This document shows, piece after piece, positions 1 to 6,974 of a stretch of DNA of 64,000 nucleotides. Where the stretch lies: NCBI RefSeq assembly GCF_018987265.1, contig NZ_CP076853.1:868001-932000 (forward strand). Reading direction: 5' to 3'. The first letter of the stretch is position 1; the number at the start of each line of letters is the position of its first letter. Under the pieces are notes generated by a model, which had not been told where the DNA came from, did not search any database, and saw only the letters and a program-made list of their open reading frames with translations. Made by a program: the position numbers and the translations under genes. This stretch comes from Rhizobium sp. WYJ-E13. Its GTDB lineage: Bacteria > Pseudomonadota > Alphaproteobacteria > Rhizobiales > Rhizobiaceae.

Positions 1-26
1 TACGCATGAGACTCTCTGTATTGCCC

Positions 27-284
27 TTATTGCAGGGTCCTGTTGGTGGAAAACTCACCTGCCAGCATGCGATCACGCAGCGAGTCCAGCAAGGCCTCGG
101 CACTGCCTTCTCCATGCAGTCTGATCGTCTCGCGCAGTGCATGGGCAATCGCGGCATCGGCAATGATCTCAGGCTCGATGCCGTCGGCCATGCCGTCGGC
201 CCAAGCCTCGTTCTGGTATTCCAGAGCCGCCTGCATCTTTTCGTGGACGATCATGTCGTCGATGTCGTTGAGGCTTGGTTCCAT
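27..284 (-). CDS. Conserved hypothetical protein, 85 aa
   Basis: Small acidic soluble protein with no signal peptide or membrane segment and no recognised domain. The reading frame is open further upstream, but I place the start at the ATG at 284 (MEPSLNDIDD) because GAGG lies 8 bases before it. The N-terminal half is rich in Asp/Glu and looks helical. It lies upstream of the TIGR02301-like gene on the opposite side of a short AT-rich gap and on the same strand. Function unknown. I regard it as real because of its codon use and ribosome binding site. Confidence 0.65.
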   Translation of the reverse strand: MEPSLNDIDDMIVHEKMQAALEYQNEAWADGMADGIEPEIIADAAIAHALRETIRLHGEGSAEALLDSLRDRMLAGEFSTNRTLQ

Positions 285-387
285 TATCTTTTCCTCAGAA
301 CTTCTCATGTCTTACCGCTACGTTAACAACACTAACAGCCTTTTCCCAAAACGACACGTGCGCATGCGAAAACAGGTTAATTAAACG

Positions 388-834
388 TTAATTTCCGAAG
401 CGCGAAGTAATTTCTGTGGCAAGTGTTGCACCTTCGTTACGGTAGCGCTCTTCTGCCACGATGGCCGCCTGCGTGCAATCCGTATAAACCGAGGCAAAAG
501 CGCGGTAGCCGCGATTGAAGGCTGCGGTCAGTTTTTCCTTGCGCTGCTGCTCTCCATTCGTTTCAGAATCAAGCAGTTGCTGCATGTCGGTTCGCCATTC
601 GTCAGCCCCCGGCGCCTTGCACAGCGTGCGCAGGTAATGCACCGAACCCAGAATCTCCGCCAGCCGCGCCAGCTTGTCGTCATAGGGTACGATCGCAGCC
701 TGCGGCACGATCTCCTCTGGCGGCGGAACCGCATTCTTGCCGCCCTGCGCCCCACCTTGCGCCATTGTGGGACCAGCCGAGACAAGGCCGGCAAAGACGA
801 GCAATGACAAGACAACGCGTCGAACGGGAATCAT
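388..834 (-). CDS. TIGR02301-like exported protein, 148 aa
   Basis: Probable periplasmic protein of unknown function. The N-terminus is a classic signal peptide: Arg-Arg near residue 5, a hydrophobic core (VVLSLLVFAGLVSA) and a likely cleavage after the Ala of TMA. The mature part starts with a Gly/Ala-rich stretch, then a helical domain with two conserved-looking Cys (in LRTLCKAPG and YTDCTQA). The shape and the Cys spacing recall the uncharacterised alphaproteobacterial family TIGR02301; that assignment is from memory. The start is the ATG at 834; an in-frame ATG at 858 has no ribosome binding site. Confidence 0.7.
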   Translation of the reverse strand: MIPVRRVVLSLLVFAGLVSAGPTMAQGGAQGGKNAVPPPEEIVPQAAIVPYDDKLARLAEILGSVHYLRTLCKAPGADEWRTDMQQLLDSETNGEQQRKEKLTAAFNRGYRAFASVYTDCTQAAIVAEERYRNEGATLATEITSRFGN

Positions 835-921
835 GCATCCAGTTGATACAGGGAGCATGACGGGAACAAGGCGGATGCAGCAGTTTCCACTTCTATTCTG
901 CCGGCTGTCCCCGCCGTGATC

Positions 922-1338
922 TTATTCGGCGGCAGCCACCTGCTCCGCACATTCGAGCACGCTCTGCGGTACCGGCATGCGGCGGATCTCCTCCACGCTG
1001 TACCAGCCGAGTGCAACTGCATCGTCGGCGGCTTCGGCCACCAGATGACGGTCCGCTTCGACGCGGAAGACGGACAGAAAGAAATGGCTGCTGATGCCGC
1101 CGTCGGGCGCATGCGTCTTGAGGTCATAGGTGGAGAACAGGCGAGGATTGCGCGCCTGGATGCCGGTCTCCTCGAAAAACTCACGCAGTGCCGTCTCCTC
1201 AGGCGTTTCGCCCGGCTCTCCGCGCCCGCCCGGAAAGGCATACATATCGGCAGACGGTGGGTTGCGCCGCAGCACGAGAAGGAACCGGCCATCACGTTCC
1301 AGGATGGCGGAGGAGGCGGGTTTGGCTTGGGAGGTCAT
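922..1338 (-). CDS. Nudix hydrolase, 138 aa
   Basis: Hydrolase of nucleoside-diphosphate-linked substrates or a related pyrophosphatase. The Nudix box is complete in the first half: Gly, then GETPEETALREFFEETGI, matching the GX5EX7REUXEEXGU consensus with the metal-binding REFFEE core. The order N-terminal strand (SSAILERDGRFLLVLRR), Nudix box, then a short C-terminal strand/helix is a single-domain Nudix protein of typical size. It is on the same strand as the two genes downstream but separated from them by a short gap. The substrate cannot be read from the sequence; ADP-ribose- or MutT-type activities are possible. Confidence 0.9.
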   Translation of the reverse strand: MTSQAKPASSAILERDGRFLLVLRRNPPSADMYAFPGGRGEPGETPEETALREFFEETGIQARNPRLFSTYDLKTHAPDGGISSHFFLSVFRVEADRHLVAEAADDAVALGWYSVEEIRRMPVPQSVLECAEQVAAAE

Positions 1339-1439
1339 TGTTTCGCACGCTTTGCTGTGATGCCCGCCTTATCCCACGGGCGGCTCACCTTGCGCAACCG
1401 TCTGGCTTGCGCGAAATATGCTTCTCGATTCCTGCGAGA

Positions 1440-1472
1440 TGCCAGTGACCTGCCAGTGACCTGCTTGTGACC
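1440..1472 (+). repeat. 11-bp triple tandem repeat spanning a start codon
   Basis: Three head-to-tail copies of an 11-bp unit: TGCCAGTGACC at 1440-1450 and 1451-1461 (identical) and TGCTTGTGACC at 1462-1472 (two changes). Each unit carries a GTG; only the third is in frame with the YnfA-family gene that starts at 1467. Since 11 is not a multiple of 3, the three GTGs lie in three different frames. Confidence 0.9.
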
Positions 1473-1787
1473 TACCTGATCTATGCCTTTGCCGCGTCAT
1501 TCGAAATTGCCGGCTGCTTCGCCTTCTGGGCCTGGCTGCGGCTGGCAAAGCCCGTCTGGTGGCTGGCGCCGGGCATGGTGTCGCTGGCGCTCTTTGCCTG
1601 GCTGCTGACGCTGGTGCCGAGCGAAGCGGCCGGCCGCACCTTCGCGGCCTATGGCGGCATCTATATCGTCGCCTCGCTGCTGTGGCTCTGGCTGGTAGAG
1701 AATCGTGTTCCCGACCGCTGGGATATCGGCGGCGCGCTGGTCTGCCTCGCCGGCACGGCGATCATCCTCTTTGCGCCGCGTAGCTAG
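1467..1787 (+). CDS. YnfA/UPF0060 family small membrane protein, 106 aa
   Basis: Inner-membrane protein with four predicted transmembrane helices (about residues 2-22, 30-50, 60-79, 86-104), the size and layout of the YnfA/UPF0060 family, which is related to small multidrug-resistance exporters. Typical family features are visible: [10 protein letters not shown] near the N-terminus, [15 protein letters not shown] in helix 3, and [14 protein letters not shown] leading into helix 4. The start is a GTG in the third unit of an 11-bp tandem repeat; there is no clear Shine-Dalgarno and no in-frame ATG upstream. The stop codon abuts a RIME element. Confidence 0.88.
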   Translation: MTYLIYAFAASFEIAGCFAFWAWLRLAKPVWWLAPGMVSLALFAWLLTLVPSEAAGRTFAAYGGIYIVASLLWLWLVENRVPDRWDIGGALVCLAGTAIILFAPRS

Positions 1788-1788
1788 A

Positions 1789-1833
1789 GCATGTCGCGCA
1801 AAAGTGTGCAGCGGTTTTGCGGTAACGACATGC
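1789..1833. repeat. RIME1-type palindromic element, partial copy
   Basis: Intergenic palindrome with outer arms GCATGTCG (1789-1796) and CGACATGC (1826-1833), and inner arms CGCAAAA / TTTTGCG. The same sequence with only a few changes recurs at 50929-50973. The arrangement matches the left half of RIME1, an interspersed repeat of rhizobia. The right half seen in the second copy is not recognisable here. The repeat lies between the YnfA gene and the SRAP gene. Confidence 0.75.
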
Positions 1834-1937
1834 GTAAAACAAAGACTTCCGCGAAAGATCTGCAGCGCCTTCCCATTCGGAATCGCTTGAGGACAATCCG
1901 CCTTGACCGATGCCGGGCACGGTGCAAAGAAACCCTT

Positions 1938-2702
1938 ATGTGTGGACGTTTTGCCCTGACAGCAGTGGTCAAGGATATCGCTGAAGCCTTCAGTCTTGCC
2001 GAGCTGGAGGGCTTTCCGGCGCGTTATAACATCGCGCCGACGCAGCCGATTCTCGTCGTCATATCAGGTGAGGGGCAGGAACCGGGCAGCAACCTGCCGG
2101 ATCGCCGCGCTTTGCTGGTGCGCTGGGGCTTCACCCCGGGCTGGGTCAAGGACCCCAAGGAATTTCCGCTGCTGATCAATGCGCGTTCGGAAACCGCGAT
2201 CGGCAAGGCCTCCTTCCGTGCTGCCATGCGCCATCGCCGCATCCTCATCCCGGCCTCCGGCTTCTATGAATGGCATCGTCCTTCGAAGGAAAGCGGCGAG
2301 AAGGCGCAGGCCTATTGGATCAGGCCGCGCCGTGGCGGCGTCATTGCCTTTGCCGGCCTGATGGAAACATGGTCCTCGGCCGATGGGTCCGAGGTCGATA
2401 CCGGCGCCATCCTGACGACGAAGGCCAACGGCGCCATTTCCTCGATCCATGACCGCATGCCCGTCGTCATCCAGCCGGAGGATTTTTCCCGGTGGCTGGA
2501 CTGCAAGACGCAGGAGCCGCGCGAGGTCGTCGACCTCATGCAGCCGGTTCAGGACGATTTCTTCGAGGCGGTCCCGGTCTCCGACAAGGTCAACAAGGTC
2601 GCGAACATGGGGCCGGATCTGCACGATCCGGTGCCGCTCGAAAAGCTGCCGAAGCCTCTCCAGAAGAAAACGCACGATGACGGGCAGCTCAGTTTCTTCT
2701 GA
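1938..2702 (+). CDS. SRAP domain protein (YedK/HMCES family), 254 aa
   Basis: Abasic-site processing protein that forms a thiazolidine DNA-protein crosslink at AP sites in single-stranded DNA. The start must be the ATG at 1938, because this family needs Cys2 as the catalytic residue after Met removal, and the protein then begins MCGRFALT. Other family motifs follow in order: RYNIAPTQ (about residue 32), INARSETA, RRILIPASGFYEW with the active-site Glu, and IHDRMPVVI with the His. The open frame extends to 1791, but that extension runs through a RIME repeat and is not coding. Length is normal for the family. Confidence 0.92.
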   Translation: MCGRFALTAVVKDIAEAFSLAELEGFPARYNIAPTQPILVVISGEGQEPGSNLPDRRALLVRWGFTPGWVKDPKEFPLLINARSETAIGKASFRAAMRHRRILIPASGFYEWHRPSKESGEKAQAYWIRPRRGGVIAFAGLMETWSSADGSEVDTGAILTTKANGAISSIHDRMPVVIQPEDFSRWLDCKTQEPREVVDLMQPVQDDFFEAVPVSDKVNKVANMGPDLHDPVPLEKLPKPLQKKTHDDGQLSFF

Positions 2703-2742
2703 AACACGTCGCGTAAAGCTGCCCGGCCGCCATAATGACACG

Positions 2743-2907
2743 GATCGTCTTGCCTACAGCCTCGGTGCTGCCACGGAGTCGTTCGTCTGGTTCTTTGGGC
2801 TGGAATTTGGGGCGCGTCTCTTGCGGCCCATATTTGCCAGACCCGCCGCATGGCGGGTTCCGGATGTCATTAACGGCATTGTCGTGAGCCTACTGGCGAT
2901 CAGCCTG
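2743..2907 (+). pseudogene. Remnant of a LysE/ArgO-type amino-acid exporter (C-terminus)
   Basis: Translation of the frame that includes 2749-2907 gives about 53 residues that read like the last two membrane helices of a LysE/ArgO exporter: LGAATESFVWFFGL, then GARLLRPIFARP, AWRVPDVINGIVV and LLAISL. There is no start codon or N-terminal two thirds. The sequence upstream in this frame is the shadow of the SRAP gene, and downstream it runs into the antisense of a small gene. Residues usually conserved are changed (Pro in WRVPD, loss of Trp in the last helix), consistent with decay. An intact but different LysE paralog lies at 22545-23180. Confidence 0.6.
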
Positions 2908-2930
2908 CGCGTGCGGTTCTTCGCACCTGC

Positions 2931-3068
2931 TCAGGCGAGCTTCTTGACCGGCGCCGGCTTTGCCATCATCGAGGCGGCAGCCACGGCCTTGAGGCCGAGC
3001 GGGCGGTAGTTGGTCGCGAGATCCGGCTTGGCTGCCTGCTGCTGCTGTTCCGACTTCTTCGAGGTCAC
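2931..3068 (-). CDS. Small conserved-looking protein, 45 aa, GTG start
   Basis: Short gene with a strong ribosome binding site (GGAGA, 5 bases before a GTG start at 3068) and a clean reading frame. The product begins VTSKKSEQQQQAAKP, continues with TNYRPLGLKAVAAAS and ends PAPVKKLA. It is basic at both ends with a Gln run, has no membrane segment and is probably a small soluble or nucleic-acid-associated protein. No function is recognised. It faces the LysE remnant and has its own upstream region of about 165 bases before pssA's end. Confidence 0.6.
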   Translation of the reverse strand: MTSKKSEQQQQAAKPDLATNYRPLGLKAVAAASMMAKPAPVKKLA

Positions 3069-3235
3069 GATACTCTCCTTACGTGGTTCCCTAGAATTTT
3101 ATGTATCTTGCTCTTTTGTCCCTAATAGCGACAAAACAGAGGCATTGCTTATCAGGAAATGTAAATACGGACCATAATTCGCGAGGCTTAACCGAAGCCT
3201 GCGTGCGTTAATACTTACTTAATAAAAGTAAACGC

Positions 3236-4081
3236 TCAGATGTGGCGGCCGATGTCATCCTCGCCGACGCCGGGTTCCTCGATGGTCAGCGTGCCATATT
3301 TGCGTTTCCACTTCCGTGCTCCGAAGGGCAGCGAAATGAGGTAGGCACAGACCGTGAAGACCATCACTTCCCAGGTGAAACTCATCAGCAGCGCAACGTA
3401 GATGACGACGCCGAGCATGGCCGGCAGCACGAGATCGCGTCGCATCCGGCTCTCGGATTTACCGGACCAGACAGGCAGGCGGCTGATGAGCAGAAAGGCG
3501 ATGAGGATCGTGTAGCCCGAGGAGAAAAAGGCGAAGCTACGGTCGGTGGAGAGGCCGAGGAAGCCCAGATAGACTGGCAGCAGCACGAGCATGGCGCCGG
3601 CCGGTGCCGGCACGCCGACGAAATATTCCGACTGCCAGGGCGCGCGGTTCTCACGCTCCGACATCACGTTGAAGCGCGCCAGCCTCAGGCCGGCCGCGAT
3701 CGCGTAGATGAGTGCTGCGATCCAGCCGAGCGAGCGTGCCGCATCAAGCGCATAGACATAGACCACGAGGGCAGGAGCAACGCCGAAATTGACGATATCG
3801 GCAAGCGAATCCATCTGCGCGCCGAATTTCGACGTAGCCTTCATCAGTCTTGCCACACGGCCGTCGATGCCATCGAGGAAGGCGGCGACCAGCACCATGG
3901 CGACAGCCAGCTCGTAGCGGTTCTCAAAGGCGAGCCGTATGCCGGTCAGGCCGGCGCAGATCGCCAGGATGGTGATGAGGTTCGGAACAACGAGCCGGAT
4001 CGGAATCTCGCGAAGGCGCGGCCCGCGGGCGGAATCGTCGTTTGGGCCGTTCGGTTCGAAGGGCGGAAAAGGGGGTTCCAT
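3236..4081 (-). CDS. pssA: CDP-diacylglycerol-serine O-phosphatidyltransferase, 281 aa
   Basis: Makes phosphatidylserine from CDP-diacylglycerol and serine at the inner membrane, the first step to phosphatidylethanolamine. The CDP-alcohol phosphotransferase motif DG-x2-AR-x8-G-x3-D-x3-D is complete (DGRVARLMK...G...D...D, about residues 74-96). Several hydrophobic helices follow, as expected for the membrane-integral type II PssA of rhizobia. It lies 18 bases downstream of psd on the same strand, so the two genes for consecutive steps form an operon. The Pro-rich N-terminal 20 residues are a cytosolic extension. Confidence 0.95.
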   Translation of the reverse strand: MEPPFPPFEPNGPNDDSARGPRLREIPIRLVVPNLITILAICAGLTGIRLAFENRYELAVAMVLVAAFLDGIDGRVARLMKATSKFGAQMDSLADIVNFGVAPALVVYVYALDAARSLGWIAALIYAIAAGLRLARFNVMSERENRAPWQSEYFVGVPAPAGAMLVLLPVYLGFLGLSTDRSFAFFSSGYTILIAFLLISRLPVWSGKSESRMRRDLVLPAMLGVVIYVALLMSFTWEVMVFTVCAYLISLPFGARKWKRKYGTLTIEEPGVGEDDIGRHI

Positions 4082-4099
4082 ATCGCGCGCTCCTGGAAA

Positions 4100-4798
4100 T
4101 TAGCTGCGGCGACTGATGACCGGACCCTTTGCCGAGGCGAATTCGGCAATGACGGTCTCGCCGGCTATCGCCGTCTGGCCAAGCGAAACGCGTGGCGCGG
4201 TATTGGCGGGCAGGAACACGTCGAGCCGTGAGCCGAAGCGGATAAGGCCGAAACGCTCGCCGGCATCGATAGGTTCGTTGACATGCGAAAAGCAGAGGAT
4301 GCGCCGTGCCACGAGGCCGGCGATCTGCACCACGCCGATCTGTCCGTGACGGGTCTCGATGACGAGGCCGTTGCGCTCGTTCTCCTCACTCGCCTTGTCG
4401 AGTTCGGCATTCACGAAAGTGCCCGGTCGATGGTTGATGCTGACGATGCGGCCGCGCATCGGCGCGCGGTTCACATGGCAGTTGAAGACGTTCATGAAGA
4501 CGGAGATGCGCAGCATCGGTTCACTGCCGAGGTTCAGCTCGGCCGGTGGCGTGACCATCTGGATCGAGGAGACCTTGCCGTCGGCCGGCGAGATGACGAG
4601 ATCGTCGTCCTGCGGCGTCACACGCTCCGGATCACGGAAGAAATAGGCGCACCACAGCGTCAGGATAAGGCCGATCCAGAAGAGCGGCTTGAAGATCCAG
4701 CCCAATACGAGCGACGCGACGAAGAAGGCGGCGACGAAGGGATAACCTTCCTTGTGCACCGGAACGATCGTGTTGCGAACCGTATCGAACAAGCTCAT
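4100..4798 (-). CDS. psd: Phosphatidylserine decarboxylase proenzyme, 232 aa
   Basis: Decarboxylates phosphatidylserine to phosphatidylethanolamine. It belongs to the short alphaproteobacterial/PSD-A type: N-terminal hydrophobic segments (about residues 20-50), [10 protein letters not shown], then [21 protein letters not shown] and, near the C-terminus, [11 protein letters not shown]. The Gly-Ser of FGS is the expected self-cleavage site that makes the pyruvoyl prosthetic group. It is the first gene of the psd-pssA pair. Confidence 0.95.
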   Translation of the reverse strand: MSLFDTVRNTIVPVHKEGYPFVAAFFVASLVLGWIFKPLFWIGLILTLWCAYFFRDPERVTPQDDDLVISPADGKVSSIQMVTPPAELNLGSEPMLRISVFMNVFNCHVNRAPMRGRIVSINHRPGTFVNAELDKASEENERNGLVIETRHGQIGVVQIAGLVARRILCFSHVNEPIDAGERFGLIRFGSRLDVFLPANTAPRVSLGQTAIAGETVIAEFASAKGPVISRRS

Positions 4799-4934
4799 GA
4801 ATGCCGGCCTCCTGTCGTTTTTCGTATCCGCTGGTTACAGAAAAACGACACCAGGAGCAATGCCGCGGATACCGGCGAGGCTCTCATGCGCCGGTTCTGA
4901 ACAACAAAACGGGCACTTTGGCCTGTTTCGATGC

Positions 4935-6812
4935 TCAGCTTGCCGGCGCCAACCGGTTGACGATGCCCAACTCGTCTTTCTCGCGAACCTGCTTCAGGTG
5001 TTCTTCGGCCTGCGTCGCCTCGCGCTGGCGGCTCCACATCGAGGCATAGAGGCCGTTCTGTTCGAGAAGGGAGGCATGCGTGCCGCGCTCGGCGATCTCG
5101 CCGCTCTTCAAAACGATGATCTCGTCGGCACCGATGACGGTGGACAGGCGATGGGCGATGACCAGCGTCGTGCGGTTCTTGGAAACGACATCGAGCGCAG
5201 TCTGGATTTCCCGCTCCGTCGTGGTGTCGAGCGCCGAGGTCGCCTCATCCAGAATGAGGATCGGCGGCGCCTTCAGGATGGTGCGGGCGATCGCCACACG
5301 CTGCTTTTCGCCGCCGGAAAGCTTCAACCCGCGCTCGCCGACCTTGGTTTCGAAACCCTCAGGCAGCGTCTCGATGAAATGTGCGATCTGGGCGATCTCG
5401 GCGGCCTGCTTCACGTCGGCTTCGCTGGCCGAAGGGCGGCCATAACGGATATTGTAGGCCACCGTGTCGTTGAACAGCACCGTATCCTGCGGCACCATGC
5501 CGATCGCCGAGCGCAGGCTCTTCTGCGTGATCCCTCGTATATCCTGCCCGTCGACGGTGATCGCGCCGCTCTGGATATCGTAGAAACGATAGAGCAGCCG
5601 CGACAGCGTCGATTTGCCGGCCCCCGAGGGACCGACGACCGCGACCGTCTTGCCGGCGGGCACGTCGAAGGAAATGCCTTTCAGGATCGGGCGGGCCGCA
5701 TCATAGGCGAAATGGACGTCCTTGAACGAGATGGCGCCCTGGCCGATGGCAAGATCCTTCGCGTCCGGCGCGTCCAGAACCTCGGCCTTGACCTCCAGAA
5801 GATCGAACATCTGCTCGATATCGATCAGCCCCTGGCGGATTTCGCGATAGACGAAGCCGATGAAGTTCAGCGGCACGGAAAGCTGCAGCAGCATGGAATT
5901 GACGAAGACGAAATCGCCGACCGTATGTTCGCCGCGCTGCACCGACCAGGCCGAGAGAACGAGCATGATGGTCGTGCCGATACCGAAGATCACGCCCTGG
6001 CCGAAGTTCAGCCAGCCGAGCGAGGTCCACACATCGGTCGCCGCTTTCTCATAGCGCTCCATCGACTTGTCAAAGCGCTTGGCCTCCATTTCCTCGTTGC
6101 CGAAATATTTGACCGTCTCGAAGTTGAGGAGCGAGTCGATCGCCTTGGTATTGGCGTCGGTATCGCTGTCGTTCATCGCCCGGCGAATGGAGATGCGCCA
6201 GTCGGAAGCGCGGATCGTGAACCAGATATAGGCCCAGACGGTAAAGGCGGTGACCGCAAGATAGGAGAAGCCATAGCCCCACCAGAAGATCGCTGCCGTC
6301 AGCAGGAATTCGATGACGGTCGGGATCGAGTTCAGGATCGTGAAACGCACGATTGTTTCGATGCCCTTGGTGCCGCGCTCGATGATGCGTGAAAGCCCGC
6401 CCGTCTTGCGTTCCAGGTGGAAGCGCAGGGAAAGCTCATGCATGTGCACGAAGGTACGGTAGGCAAGCTGGCGCACCGCGTATTGGCCGACGCTGGCAAA
6501 GAGCGAGTCTCTGAGCTGGTTGAGGCCGAGCTGGATAAGGCGGGTCAGGTTATAGGCGATGACGAGGGCGGTGACGCCAATGAGCAGCGGTGGCAACGTG
6601 CCCTGCAGGTCCATCTTGCCGTTCAGCGCATCCGTGGACCACTTGAAGAAATAGGGCACCAGCAGCAGGACGAACTTCGAGATCAGCAGATAGACTGAAG
6701 CCCATACGACCCGCATCCTGAGATCCGGACGGTCCGCCGGCCACATGTAGGGCCAGAGATTGTAGAGCGTTCCCAGCAGGTTGGTATCAGAAACTGTCTT
6801 GCCGTTTGCCAT
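4935..6812 (-). CDS. Atm1-type ABC transporter, permease-ATPase fusion, 625 aa
   Basis: Half-transporter of the Atm1/ABCB7 group, which exports glutathione-linked sulfur or metal compounds and contributes to metal tolerance. The membrane domain with six helices covers about residues 30-330. The ATPase domain holds Walker [10 protein letters not shown] (about 400), Q-loop MVPQDTVLF, signature LSGGEKQR, Walker B ILILDEATSALD and the switch His in VIAHRLST. The Atm1-like features include a cytosolic N-terminal LWPYMWP stretch. Start ATG has GGAGA upstream. It forms no obvious operon with the LysM gene, which ends at 6975 on the same strand about 160 bases upstream. Confidence 0.88.
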   Translation of the reverse strand: MANGKTVSDTNLLGTLYNLWPYMWPADRPDLRMRVVWASVYLLISKFVLLLVPYFFKWSTDALNGKMDLQGTLPPLLIGVTALVIAYNLTRLIQLGLNQLRDSLFASVGQYAVRQLAYRTFVHMHELSLRFHLERKTGGLSRIIERGTKGIETIVRFTILNSIPTVIEFLLTAAIFWWGYGFSYLAVTAFTVWAYIWFTIRASDWRISIRRAMNDSDTDANTKAIDSLLNFETVKYFGNEEMEAKRFDKSMERYEKAATDVWTSLGWLNFGQGVIFGIGTTIMLVLSAWSVQRGEHTVGDFVFVNSMLLQLSVPLNFIGFVYREIRQGLIDIEQMFDLLEVKAEVLDAPDAKDLAIGQGAISFKDVHFAYDAARPILKGISFDVPAGKTVAVVGPSGAGKSTLSRLLYRFYDIQSGAITVDGQDIRGITQKSLRSAIGMVPQDTVLFNDTVAYNIRYGRPSASEADVKQAAEIAQIAHFIETLPEGFETKVGERGLKLSGGEKQRVAIARTILKAPPILILDEATSALDTTTEREIQTALDVVSKNRTTLVIAHRLSTVIGADEIIVLKSGEIAERGTHASLLEQNGLYASMWSRQREATQAEEHLKQVREKDELGIVNRLAPAS

Positions 6813-6974
6813 GCCTGTCTCCAGCCCGAAGGGCCGCTCTCGCCGCGGCCTGTCGCCGTTCCCGCGAGATATGATACCGGCTGGCGGAATACAACATTGA
6901 TAGGGATTTTATAGGCGAAGTGTTGCGCGCCCGCGCTAAGGAAAACGGCGACCAATGGGCCGCCGTTTTGATAT

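Noticed and set aside
1791..1937. 49-residue N-terminal extension of the SRAP protein
   Set aside because: It is translated from the RIME palindrome, and the enzyme needs Cys2 right after the initiator Met at 1938.
4752..6392. Long open frame (546 codons) on the plus strand opposite the Atm1-type exporter
   Set aside because: It is an antisense frame kept open by high-GC codon bias; its product is a biased Arg/Asp/Gly/His mixture with no domain, while the minus strand encodes a complete ABC transporter.
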